NCBI GenBank assembly: GCA_015499995.1
Contig: JADNRV010000770.1
Location: 1 to 13,845, forward strand
DNA from: Flammula alnicola
Lineage: Eukaryota; Basidiomycota; Agaricomycetes; Agaricales; Strophariaceae
Direction of reading: 5' to 3'
Length of the DNA stretch: 13,845 nucleotides
Shown piece after piece: positions 1-9,168 of this stretch (its first letter is position 1; the number at the start of each line of letters is the position of its first letter). The notes below the pieces were generated by a model. It did no database searches and was not told the DNA's origin. It saw nothing but the letters and a program-made list of their open reading frames with translations. The position numbers were made by a program, and so were the translations under genes.

Positions 1-785
1 GGGTGACTCAACAAGGCCCTTTTGGCATGCCTTGATTGCCAAGTATCTGTGGAATGAGATCTTTTTCCACCGTTGAAAGTTCGTTGGGTCCTGGAATTGA
101 AGATCAACATTGAATCGCCACTATAAACGAGAATACAAGTCCGATGCAGCGCTCACCAATCCTGACTGTCGGCCCATATTTGTCGTGTACACTGTGGGGC
201 TCACTCAGGATGATATTCAACCTGAGGTTCAACCTACCGACATATTACATTCAACTGTACTTAGGATGATATTCAACGATATTAGGATTAATGTTATGAT
301 CTCATTGGTTGAATCCCTTAGATTGACTTTCATCCTAAAATGGCCGAAATCAACCAAACCGAGAAATCTGCTTCCGTGGATGAATATCAACCGGAGATAG
401 GTTAGGATAGGTTTGCGCCAACCAACTTGTTGTTGGTTGATAAACACTCGGTCATTGGTTTGATTTCAAGCATATAAAGAGTGAATTTTATTCTATAACA
501 ATGCTACTGTGTGCGTATGGTGCCAGCGCGTTCAGTCATCAGAAGGAACAAATCTGCACCGGCTGTCAGCTGTGTGACTCGAGAGTCGAGAAACACAATT
601 GGGAAAAACGTGAGGGACACGTGAAGTCTGCACAGTGCCAACATATTTTTGGAACATGGAGTCAATGTGAACAGATGCTGGCAGCCAGTCGACGCCCGGA
701 ATTTGGACACCGTGGTGCCAGTTCGATGTGGGTCGAACGTTTAGAGCCATGGATTGTCCACGCATAATAATTCCTCACTTTTCGC
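1..785. other. Unassigned AT-rich flank with a short direct repeat
   Basis: No convincing gene was found on either strand; all open frames are under 100 codons and none resembles a known family. A 15-nt word, aggatgatattcaac, occurs at 207-221 and again at 263-277, a spacing of 56 bp, in a stretch rich in related ttcaacc words. This looks like an old local duplication. No promoter or RNA gene could be supported. Confidence 0.5.
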
Positions 786-1430
786 CGTATGGTTAGATCC
801 TGAGCGCATGTAATTCTTTGGGTTGTCTATGTATTCCGACACCTCATCCAGACCCAAAAAATGATGTGCTGTCTGTCTTAGTTGACCCGTGATTGTAGGC
901 TGTTGAGGCAGGTACCCCCTCTGTGTCTGGTCAGATCCTGAACACGTGTAATTCTTTGGGTTGTCCACGAATTCCTACACCTTGTCCAGACCCAAATAAA
1001 AAGGTGCCGTCTCTCTTGGCTGACCCGTGATTGTGTGCTTTGGAGCCAGGTACCCCCTCTGTGTCTGGTCAGATCCTGAACGCGTGTAACCCCTTACGAT
1101 GGTCATAAATTCCGACACCTTATCCAGACCCAAATAAAAAGGTGCCGTCTCTCTTGGCTGACCCGTGATTGTAGGCTGTTGAGGCAGGTACCCCCTCTGT
1201 GTCTGGTCAGATCCTGAACGCGTGTAATTCTTTGGGTTGTCCACGAATTCCGACACCTTGTCCAGACCCAAATAAAAAGGTGCCGTCTCTCTTGGTTGAC
1301 CCGTGATTGTGTGCTTTGGAGCCAGGTACCCCCTCTGTGTCTGGTCAGATCCTGAACGCGTGTAACCCCTTACGATGGTCATAAATTCCGACATCTTATC
1401 CAGACCCAAAAAATAATGTGCCGTCTGTCA
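786..1430. repeat. 138-bp tandem repeat with alternating unit types
   Basis: The word ggtaccccctctgtgtctgg starts at 911, 1049, 1187 and 1325, exactly 138 bp apart. A more worn copy precedes it (ttagatcctg at 793 against tcagatcctg at 931). Copies alternate between two middles, ttctttgggttgtcc and ccccttacgatggtc. They also alternate between two ends, gtgtgctttggagcca and taggctgttgaggca, so the interior is a 276-bp dimer. The two outermost copies share acccaaaaaat followed by atgtgc, where the inner copies read cccaaataaaaaggtgc. This fits expansion by unequal exchange inside an older array. Because 138 is a multiple of three, one minus frame stays open through most of the array, broken by a TAG near 976. 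I regard that as insufficient evidence for a protein. Confidence 0.9.
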
Positions 1431-1489
1431 TACTCAACTCAGATATTTGTGCTGTGGAGTCAGATTGTGATAATACATCATACAATAGG

Positions 1490-1556
1490 CGGTTCACGAG
1501 ATTTGAAACCTCGGTCACTTGTAGGTGCTAATGGACCATCAATGCTGCTGAACTCA
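1490..1556 (-). pseudogene. Decayed tRNA-like remnant (possible SINE head)
   Basis: Read on the minus strand, the stretch has a good A-box (TGGTCCATTAG, plus 1528-1538), followed by GCACCTA. It then has a B-box-like T arm, CGAGGTTTCAAATCTCG, at about 1497-1513. The ends GTTCA and TGAAC can pair as a residual acceptor stem. A and B boxes are only about 17 nt apart, so the anticodon arm is largely missing and the gene cannot make a normal tRNA. It could be a dead tRNA or the head of a tRNA-derived short interspersed element. The tandem array at 786-1430 lies directly downstream on this strand. The amino-acid identity cannot be read. Confidence 0.45.
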
Positions 1557-1942
1557 TTCAGTATACCACCTAACCGCCTCTCATCCATCAAATTGTCTGC
1601 CCTCTCCCTGTGTTGCACGACTTGTCGGACAAATGAACTCACTGATATGTACTTGATGTTGCATAGCTGGTGGCTTGCTCGTTGTGTTAATGCATTTTTT
1701 CAGCAGTTTATTTGGTTTGGCACTGAATGAAAGCTGAGACTTTCGCAAACAGCAGTTTCCACGTCATTGCTAGCAAATTATATCTGACACTAATAGGTGA
1801 TATCTCACCGGGATCCAACAGCCTCCTGAGTCTGGTTCGCATGATACGCATAAGGCTTGCACAATGTGCATATTTATTGGTGGTATGTATATAAAAATGA
1901 GAATACTTCTAATGTGGCGCTCGTGACAGCAGTGTGCTGATA
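1557..1942. other. Intergenic, 3' flank of the 348-codon gene
   Basis: This holds the downstream flank of the minus-strand gene ending at 1943 and otherwise AT-rich sequence (for example tatgtatataaaaatgag near 1884-1903). A plus frame open from 1416 to 1730 overlaps the tRNA-like remnant and has no family resemblance, so it is not annotated as a gene. Confidence 0.4.
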
Positions 1943-3324
1943 TCACTCCGGAACTACATTCCCAGACACTACGTCGTCTACACGCTGTTGGAATTCATCG
2001 GGCAAAGTATCCTTGATTTCATAGTCCTCGTCGGCTCCGTATAACTGTCGGTCAGCCTTGAGGATGGCATTGAAAGCCCTAATGAGTCAGATCGGTAAGT
2101 GATTGTGAGGAAACCTAAGAGATTATAACCCACTTTGTGACTTTAGAGACGGAGGAGTCTGCTGTCTTGCGAATAAACTCAAGGCGGTCGTCAATCAGGT
2201 TCCAATACCTCTCAGAGCCCCCACATTCTCTGTGAACCTTGCGCTGTCAAGATATGTCAGACGGGAGCAGTGGCAGGAGAAGAAAACGTCACTTGCCATA
2301 ATTGCCACTCGGGCGCAAAGCTGGACGGTGGGACGACACGGCGTATCTTTGACGATCTGCTGGGCAAGGGCAAATATGTTCTGGTTGGAAATGATGCTCT
2401 GATTAATCTGTTCAAGAAGAGAGGAAACGTTGGGTCCCTGTCAGTAAAACAGGGTACTTGCACTGGTGCGTCACGTACAATTTTCTTGATCTTTGATCGA
2501 AGTTGGGTGAGGGCGTAACTGACTTGGGTTTTTATCTTTTCCCAACTAGCATAGTCGTGCTCAATTCTAGGTGGCAGATCAAAACGATATTTGCTAATAA
2601 TATTCTATATAAAGTGATCAATGCAAAGTTCAAGGAAGGGTGAAGGACAGACCAAGATATGATTACGAGGAATGTTGCCTTTATAGGCGCTGATCTTGAC
2701 GGAAAGGAGAACAGCAAGCGCATAGTTGCTGATGTTGGTCTATGAACAGCTAAGCTATGAGCAACAGGTCAAGTCTTAGAGACATACTTTGAGCTCTTCA
2801 GAGACCTGAAACGGTGGTGCCGCCGACTGGAACGAGTCCACCTTGTTCTCCACTGACAAGAGACAAATCAAGAGCTTTGCTTGCCGGCCAAGGGGCGAGT
2901 CCTACATATGACGTTTAGACGTGCAAGTCAAACAACACATCAATCGGTCAGTGGGACTCACCAACAGGAACGCTTCCAATTCGTCGCGTTGTTCTGCCCG
3001 CAGCTTCTTGCGTGTTGCAGAACGTAGACTCGCCGCGGTAACATTGCTTATTGATGGCGCCAATGCTTGAAACTGTGTCGGCGTCGTCGAAGGATCATCC
3101 TCGGGTTCAGTATCTCCACCGTTGGTTGAATCGCCTTCCTGACGCGGTCGTTTCCCAAGGGTCGACAGTTCTGGTGGGGGGCTAGAGTGCAGCATGGCAG
3201 CTTCAATCTCCAGCTCTGCATTTGTTCGCAGAAAGACAGCACCTTCCCTCTGGAGAGGGCGGGACTGGGCAGATGTAATGGATCGAGCAGAAGTATTAGG
3301 TGAGTCGTCATCGACGGGAGCCAT
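1943..3324 (-). CDS. Uncharacterised fungal protein, seven exons, 348 aa
   Basis: Exons on plus coordinates are 3324-2962, 2901-2788, 2739-2653, 2604-2479, 2407-2297, 2243-2134 and 2078-1943. All phases close, giving 349 codons including TGA. Start ATG 3324 has context CACAATGGC; an in-frame ATG at 3426 is possible but less likely. Residues 1-121 are polar and low-complexity (KRPRQE). Then come KYRFDLPPRIEHD (about 193-205), a helical stretch with ALTQLRSKIKK, CARVAIM (261-267) and RYWNLIDDRLEFIRK (from 279), ending VVPE. The arrangement resembles a recurrent orphan family I associate with Agaricomycetes from memory; no function is known to me. Introns have CTGAC-type branch sites. Intron 4 could end at 2438 instead of 2408, adding ten in-frame residues. 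Intron 5 uses a GC donor. No transmembrane segment or signal peptide is evident. This is the best-preserved gene here. Confidence 0.8.
2244..2296 (-). other. GC-AG intron in the 348-codon gene
   Basis: On the minus strand the exon ends in ATG and the intron begins gcaagt, the classic donor of GC-AG introns. It has a CTGAC branch motif 14 nt before the final cag and is 53 nt long. Splicing it joins CARVAIM to RKVHRECGGSERYWN in phase. Reading through instead gives a stop soon after, so this solves what at first looks like a frameshift. Confidence 0.75.
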
Positions 3325-3387
3325 TGTGGGATGATGAAAAGAAGAGAAATATCGAGCCCTTTTGTATAATGGTCTTACATACGCAAA

Positions 3388-3422
3388 TGACTCGGGTTCT
3401 TCTGCTGAGTCACTCTGAGTCA
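3388..3422. promoter_or_regulatory. Cluster of Gcn4/AP-1-like bZIP sites upstream of the 348-codon gene
   Basis: Two perfect TGAGTCA sites lie at 3406-3412 and 3416-3422, exactly 10 bp apart, or one helical turn. A weaker relative, TGACTCG, starts at 3389. They sit about 65-98 bp upstream of the ATG at 3324. TGASTCA is the known Gcn4/AP-1-type bZIP target in fungi; regulation of this gene by such a factor is inference. Confidence 0.4.
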
Positions 3423-3424
3423 AC

Positions 3425-4763
3425 AAACAATCAACAGGGACAATATATGCTTGACCAAATCAGATAATCGGAAACGGTCTGAACCAATCCGTCACAGCAA
3501 ATGTGCCTGTTTGCCTTGCCAAGGAAACTAGAAATCTGTCGCTTATTAATAGGGAAATTCTCTGTCTTTAGAAAAAGACTCCAATAAGATTCGTACCTCA
3601 CATATGCACCAGCTGCAAGATATGCACTTCCTAACAGGAACGCCGGTCTTGTCCCCTAACAAGATCTCTGAACTTCTACAGGCTCGAGTCGTGGGACAGC
3701 ATCATGTCCTGTTAAAGTGGAAGCTTCAAGCTTGAATTCCGTTACGAACTGCCGGAAGAACGCATGCTTGAATGTCAAAAATAAGGAGGTCTCACTGCCG
3801 TTTAACTCTAGGAATTTGACACTTGGATTCCGCGACACGGTGCCATTGGCTGGGACAGGCGACACGACGGGGGCTGTTGGTGACCGAGAAAATGACAGCA
3901 TATTTTTCAGGCCTACCACCAACCAACTTGGAGGATGTCCAATAAAGACAGGTAAACCTCAGCAGTATCCTTCATATTGAGGAGAACGGCGAACGATATG
4001 CGTTTGGGAGTCGGGACTAAAAAGGAACTGTGAGCTTATGCTGCAATATGAAATCAAAAGTAGAAGTTCTTGTTGTTGGATTGCACCTCACTTGCGGCCA
4101 ATGAGACAAGCACACTGGAAAGCAGAGATCGGTAAAGTTTTGTAGAAAACACTAAGAAGAAACGCACACATCAAGAAGGTCACATTGATCTGATTCTTTA
4201 GATGCCTGTTGTTGAGAAGAAATTGTAAGTTCACGCGTCATACGGTTCCTGAATCGCTGGCACTCAACGAACTCATTAAGCGTCTCAGGCCGCTACCCTT
4301 GCTTGAACGCCGCCTAGTCCAGTACCCAAGGACTCCATCAACGCAAAGCCGCCTAGCCCAGGAGCCGCTTGTGTTACTTAACACACTCGTTATGAAACGG
4401 TGTCTTGGCTCGAGGTTAACACCAGCGTACGGGTACGCTCGACAATGAGACTCGCTCCTTGAAAGGCTTGCGCTGCAAAGTAAAAGGTAAGGATTTCGAT
4501 CTGCATTGTAGATAAATAAATTAAATACTCACTTATTCTAGTCTTGGCGTATAGATCGTCGCCTCTTAGAACTGGCGCTACCTTGGCGAAGGTCTGTCAG
4601 GTTTGGTTTTCTGAGGACAGAAGGGAGCATTTTGAATTCTTTTCTGCTTGCGTTATAGGCTTCATATTGTCCAACAGCTCGAAACCATCGCATGAGAGGT
4701 GGAACAAACAACAACACGTTTGTCATTTTTCGCATGAGCTGGGGAGGTTAGCGTATGGTGTGC
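3425..4763. other. Unassigned region with isolated splice-like signals
   Basis: No coherent gene could be assembled. On the minus strand an open frame at 3922-3656 and one at about 4490-4233 have no family resemblance. On the plus strand there are frames at 3717-3980 and 4209-4448. A donor-like gtaagt near 4226 follows a short ATG reading MPVVEKK, but no continuation makes sense. Two imperfect copies of gccgcctag(t/c)ccag lie about 38 bp apart near 4310-4360. The stretch may hold worn gene fragments; I cannot name them. Confidence 0.35.
4473..4541. other. Intron-like segment readable on both strands
   Basis: On plus, 4487-4541 begins gtaagg, has tactcac as a branch and ends ttctag (55 nt). 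On minus, 4532-4473 begins gtgagt, has ccttac and a pyrimidine tract, and ends ttgcag (60 nt). Both look like good fungal introns, and flanking exons are not recognisable on either side, so the strand cannot be decided. Confidence 0.35.
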
Positions 4764-5202
4764 TCATGCGGTGTCCATGGAGAGGTGATGGGTACAAAAG
4801 TGTTTTTCTGAAATCAAGAAAGGAAGTCAGTAAGTTACTGACAGGTACGAGGATAGGCACACACTGCTCCCATGCTCTCTGTCTGGTAATGAGCTGCGCT
4901 CCCGTATTTGTCGTGGTACGACTGCGAGGGTTGCGTGTACCCAGCCTGCACGATGCGCCCGATTCGGGTCCCCTGTATGCCCAGTCCCCGCCGTCGGGCG
5001 TTATGGCCAGCATGGAGGCCGGGTAGACTGCCCAGTGTCGCGACGCTTGCTCGGTCGTGGACCTTCGTCGCGGTCCACCTCGGGTGACGCGGCTCGTTTT
5101 CGGTCGGCTTGTAGTTTTTTGTTCAAGTTGCGGAGGTGCATAACCTCCGATTTCGCCGTAGACAGGAGGAATAATACCTCGTGGATGAAGATTGGACGTC
5201 AT
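4764..5202 (-). pseudogene. Gene remnant of unknown function with one frame change and one intron
   Basis: The minus strand reads from ATG 5202 (MTSNLHPRGIIPPVYGEIGG), rich in Pro, Gly and Tyr. It continues through YPASMLAITPDGGDWAYRG and then makes sense only after a shift into the next frame near 4958-4960: RIVQAGYTQPSQSYHDKYG. A run of three G (minus strand) at the switch would need to be four. A convincing intron, 4848-4808, follows: gtacct, CTTACTGAC branch, ttgatttcag. It leads to a 14-codon final exon ending TGA at 4764. Composition resembles the disordered part of a fungal regulatory protein, but no DNA-binding domain is visible and no function is proposed. The frame could also open upstream, since a good intron ends at 5292. 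Either a pseudogene or a one-base sequence error. Confidence 0.45.
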
Positions 5203-5965
5203 GTGGTTGACGGAGGGAGGAAACAGTTCTACTCTTCGAATTCGGATCAAATCCTGGGCCGCGGCAGCAAAGCAAACTCGACTCGACGATCCTAAGCAAC
5301 GCGAAAAGAAGAAAAGCAAAGTGTCAGTGTGTTACCAAAGCACCAATTTCCTCCCCATCCAAAGCACCAACATCCCACCCTCTTGCTCTGCTTCCCCGAC
5401 CTCTCGACCCCTCGGTCCCCTCGAAGCCCTGTTTCTGCTGATAGGTTAAACCTTCCTTCCAGAAATCCCATTCGCCTCCGTAATGTTGTCGTCTTCATCA
5501 TGATGGTTGAAGAAAAGACGACCTTCGCAGGCACAGCACTTTTGGCACAGCCACTGTCCTAATTAGGCTGCTCCCTCTTGCGCAATTGTCGTCAAGTGAA
5601 AAACTTACCTCGGTTGCAGCAGTCTCCTAATAGAATCCAAATGTCAATTTAAAACATATGTTCAAGTTGACTGTGTCCCCCCTACATGGACTGAAACACC
5701 TCCTGCGCGCCGCAAATCCGAGCATCGTCGTTGCAGAAGTCTGGTAGTGCATATGTATTTTATTAGTGCCTACGCGCAATGCAAATGTAAAAAAAATGTT
5801 GATACTACCCTCTCGGATCAGAGCATGAGATACTTGGGAAAATATTCATCAACGGAATACACGATGTTGATTGCAAGATAAAAATAAAAAACAGGTACGT
5901 GCAACGGCGACGAATGGTATATACATAACGAAAGCTCAAGAAGAGCGACGACAGAGAATAGAACA
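5203..5965. other. Leader or intergenic region with minus-strand introns
   Basis: Two minus-strand introns are well formed. 5335-5292 begins gtaaca, has CACTGAC and ends ttgcttag (44 nt). 5608-5559 begins gtaagt after CCGAG and ends aattag (50 nt). The exons between them are purine-rich and protein-poor in character, so they may be the untranslated leader of the remnant at 4764-5202. From about 5620 to 5960 the sequence is AT-rich and holds no recognised gene. Confidence 0.4.
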
Positions 5966-6943
5966 TTATGCAACTTTCGCTTTCTTGCGCGGAGGGGCGA
6001 CACCATCACCAGCGATCATATTAGCGTTCTCGGAGTTAATCCGCTGCTTGGTGGCCTCAAAGTATTTGATGTCGAAAGGTGTCTGACCTGCAAGAGTGAA
6101 ATCTAAATATTGATGAGCACCCGCAAAATATGGAAACTATAAATTCCTTACCACCACATGGGACTCTCCACAAGGGTTCCCAACCACGCTGCCATTCAAC
6201 ACTGTACTTCTCCTTCTCCCGAAGAACAAGAGAGTGCGAAGGAACACGTCTTCTATGCTGCCAAGCGGCCTTCAGAGTGGGATCAACCTCAAGAACATTA
6301 TCGATCTGTCTGTCGAGTAAACGGGAGGTGCAGTGCGGAACTCCTCCATAATCCTTTGTCTCAGCAACAGTCTTGTACATCGATAGGCTGGCCAATATCT
6401 GGACGAAAAAAAGAGATATAAGATCATCGGCGATACCATCATGCGGGCCAGTGAAAGTGGTGCATGCACGGAGCCAGTTGAGAATGCGTAAGGCAACGCC
6501 GCGCGCATAGCAATACGCGAGTCTTTCGTTATTGGGAATACCATTGATGTCACCACTATTCATTAACATTGCCTGGGCAGGAGTGGCATCATCGTCTTCC
6601 CCTTGATTTGGAGCGCTGTACGTCCTAAAATCGAGGACGTTGCCGAGAATTACTATAACTGCAAGACAGATAACGTTGAGCACGCCCTCCATTGTCTCGA
6701 CGTTAGGTAGGTGAATCCACGCAGGATCTGTGAGTGGAAATGAGCCGAAAATATAATGAATCAAGGAAGGATCTCACCTGTTTCTGAGATGCTGCCCTCT
6801 ATCAGGCCGACATGGTAGAAGATCATGATCCTCCGCAGTAGGTGACGAGAGGGAATATGCTCCGTATTGGTCAAAAACTTGTTGAGAACAAACATCAGGA
6901 AAATGAAGTTTTTCCTCAGAGAAACCCAGGGTGCTTTAGGCAT
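5966..6943 (-). CDS. Uncharacterised fungal protein, three exons, 287 aa
   Basis: Exons are 6943-6778, 6727-6152 and 6087-5966, and phases agree through to TAA at 5966. Introns are 50 nt (6777-6728, gtgaga..cactcacag) and 64 nt (6151-6088, gtaagg..cttgcag). The protein has a hydrophobic stretch at about 70-87 (NVICLAVIVILGNVL). It then has an acidic linker (GEDDD, about 98-102), NNERLAYCYARGVALRILNW (about 121-140), a charged region with VLREKEKYSVEWQRGWEPLW, and a basic C-terminus PPRKKAKVA resembling a short nuclear localisation signal. I do not recognise the family and give no function. The first nine or ten codons (MPKAPWVSLR) are made from repeat DNA shared with 12564-12825, so the true N-terminus may have been lost or replaced. 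Confidence 0.7.
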
Positions 6944-7220
6944 CTCTAAAGACTCTAAAGACTACAAAGACTCAAAGCTTCTCAGGCAGCTTTGAAATCT
7001 AAGTGACTTGGTAACTATTTCCTCAAAGATGTCTCAAAGCCACTCCACTTGCTTTGAAAGCGGAGCCAAAGAAGTCTGAAAGCCAAACTAAAGAAGTCTG
7101 AAAGCAACCCAAAGCAACCCAAAGCACTCTCAAAGCAGGTCCAAAGCACTCCCAAAGCACTCCCAAAGCACTCCCAAAGCAGTTCAAAGCAGGGCCAGAG
7201 TAACCTAGAGCAATCATAAA
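6917..7220. repeat. CCAAAG-type simple repeat array
   Basis: A degenerate array of about 5-11 bp units built on caaag. It includes ctaaagactctaaagact at the left, cccaaagcaacccaaagca in the middle and three near-perfect 11-mers of ccaaagcactc at about 7140-7177. Its left edge carries cccagggtgcttt (6925-6937), also present at 12759-12771 in the same orientation. It covers the 5' end and expected promoter of the gene starting at 6943. Confidence 0.75.
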
Positions 7221-7384
7221 GCTCTTTAAATCCTGTTATTTCTCAGGTATCTAGGCTTTATCAATCTCACAAAAGTATATATGGAAAAGCATATATGAAA
7301 CAAATTTATTAAAATTGTATACATCCTAAATTAATACAGAATTTACTACCCGCATCTCGAAAAAATGGCTGAATCGAAGATAAA
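7221..7384. other. AT-rich spacer
   Basis: AT-rich DNA without a gene. It contains gtatatatggaaaagcatat (two related tatatg words about 15 bp apart) and an ataaatt-like stretch. Nothing functional can be supported. Confidence 0.35.
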
Positions 7385-8030
7385 CAATGCTGGGGGACAG
7401 CAGATGTCATGGAGGTCATACAAGCCTCAGCTGTAAAATGGCTGCAGATCCGTTTCTCAAACGATGCAGACGAGACGGCAACTTGAGGGCGAGAACACTG
7501 CAAATGCGACACATAAGTATCTTGAGTGCCATTCTTGTAGATCTCACACATACCTTTAGCACCTGTGAACCTCGCATCCCAGCTTCGAGCCCTTAGCTAC
7601 ATGCTTTGCCTGCCCACGAATGATGGATAAACCACTCCCTGTGTCTGTGTGATGGCTATGCACTGCTGTATTCTGCCCTAGAACGAGCTTGCTGAGTTGT
7701 GTTCGCTAGTGCTCATGTCATCGATGAGGATGAGAGGCCTGAGGAACAAGGTAAGTAAAGCTGGCCAGTGTCGAAAACGAGAACTTACCAGGTGTCTGCA
7801 AGTCCATCATCATCTCTGTACTGTGCTGAGCCCTCGATCACAAGCTATACTCATCATACCCAACGTTCAAATGACTGGCCAGTTGCGGAGGGAGTAGTGC
7901 AAAGTGTCGTCGTTGATAGCTGGTAAATGCAGGATAAGGTGAGTACTCAAACGTCGCATTCCATGTCCAGGGGTGGCTTACCTCGTAGACTCTGTGTAGC
8001 CTGCTTTTTTCCCCCATATCCGCTGCTATC
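7385..8030 (-). repeat. Direct duplication, copy A, with conserved splice signals
   Basis: Copy A shares ordered blocks with copy B: ggacagcagatg (7395 and 8151), gagaacactgcaa (7491 and 8242), gaacc(t)cgcatcccagctt-type (7567 and 8328), agccctc (7829 and 8555), aacgttc(a/g)aatg (7862 and 8588) and gctggtaaa(t/g)gcag (7919 and 8629). On the minus strand a short frame starts at ATG 8017 (MGEKSRLHRVYE). A 62-nt intron, 7981-7920 (gtaagc, tactcac, tttaccag), follows. The next exon stops after QSFERWV. No known protein family is recognised, and it may be a non-coding spliced transcript or a decayed gene. Confidence 0.6.
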
Positions 8031-8139
8031 CTTCGAATGCACAAGGGTCAGCGGCATCTGGGTGCCTCCATTAACCTGCTCTGAGCATGATGGGCACCTC
8101 TCCTCCTCAACAACACACCACCTGGTTGAAGAGAAGAGA

Positions 8140-8730
8140 ACAACGCTGGAGGACAGCAGATGACACAGGTTGTACGTGCCTCCACTTCTGCGCTGTTATC
8201 GACAGTTGCAGAGCCGATTTGGTGACATGTGGATTGACGACGAGAACACTGCAAGGCGGGCAAGGTAAGTATCCCATATCCAGTTCTCGTGGTCGATCGA
8301 ACACAAACCATATCCCAGCTGTTCCATGAACCTTGCATCCCAGCTTCCAGCAGATATGTACAACTTGGCATGCCTACAAACGACAAATGAAGGATGCCAG
8401 TGTCTGTGAGCTGGTACATGCCTGTGAGCTGGTATGTGCCGCCATATGCTATGTGTCAAACATTTGTTGAGTCATGTTAGAAAGTGTCATGGTCGTGTTT
8501 TCATATTCAAAACAGAAACGTACCGTGGTGTACGGATCCATCCCATCATCTCCTAGCCCTCAAGCACATGTGAGATGAGTCATGGCTAACGTTCGAATGG
8601 CTGGCAGATTGCGTGGCGAAAGATGTGAGCTGGTAAAGGCAGAAAAAAGACGAGTGTTAGAGCCATCATATTCACTCTGGGATGCTTACCCAGTGGTAGA
8701 CACTTGCTCTTTTCTCCCATCCATCCAACC
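8140..8730 (-). repeat. Direct duplication, copy B, with conserved splice signals
   Basis: Diverged partner of copy A, offset by 710-761 bp. On the minus strand ATG 8720 opens MGEKSKCLPL. A 60-nt intron, 8689-8630 (gtaagc, ctctaac, pyrimidine tract, tttaccag), sits at the same aligned place as in copy A. The next exon stops at TAG 8586 after ICQPFER, giving only about 24 codons. A second donor is also aligned: minus gtaagttctcg in A (near 7789) and gtacgtttctg in B (near 8523). The splice signals are better conserved than any reading frame. Confidence 0.6.
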
Positions 8731-9168
8731 TGGCCCACATTCATATTGCAGGGAGAAGCACATGTAGCTTGAGAAGAAGAGGGATGGTGGAGCTGGCAGT
8801 GGTCAAGTCGAACATTGAACTTAGAGCAATATTGCGAAAGTTCAACATTCACGTGATCCCATGACCGTGGAAAAACATGGTCATGGTGACTGAGTTATTA
8901 TCGATTATCATTAATGTCGAAACTACCAACCTCGCGCTGTGTGCCCCTCCCCTCATCTGAGGGATGTGGAGCAGGCCTTATCAAACTACAAGAGATGCCT
9001 GGGGGTTGGTAGGATAGCAATAGGAGACCCATGAAATGGGAGACCTGCGAGGTATGTAGAGAGCACCCAATGTGATAACCTTATCGCGTTGGGCGTTCGA
9101 TCTCCTTCTTTCTTTACCCAGCCAGCCCATCTGACCTCTGCCCGTCAGCCCAACATTCAACTGCATGA
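8731..9168. other. Spacer with a possible third, weak copy of the duplication
   Basis: Around 9115-9165 the minus strand reads LNVGLTGRGQMGWLGKERRR, which recalls MNVGQVGWMGEKSK just upstream of copy B's short frame. Similarity is weak and covers only this part. The rest (8731-8980) shows no gene. An inverted pair, catgaccgtgg and acatggtcatgg, lies near 8860-8890. Confidence 0.3.

Noticed and set aside
741..1409. A repeat protein encoded on the minus strand of the 138-bp array
   Set aside because: With a period divisible by three, one stop-free frame out of six is expected fairly often. There is a TAG near 976 and no start context or splice evidence.
786..1430. A CRISPR array
   Set aside because: Units are 138 bp and similar throughout, with no unique spacers, and the DNA is fungal.
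2134..2260. An apparent one-base frameshift in the G5 run near 2217-2221 of the orphan gene
   Set aside because: A GC-AG intron at 2296-2244 restores the frame without any sequence change and gives a better protein.
3656..3922. An 88-codon minus-strand gene
   Set aside because: It has normal-looking composition but no recognised family and no coherent exon on either side.
4209..4448. A 79-codon plus-strand gene
   Set aside because: No family resemblance; the minus strand is also open here, and the flanking intron signals are ambiguous.
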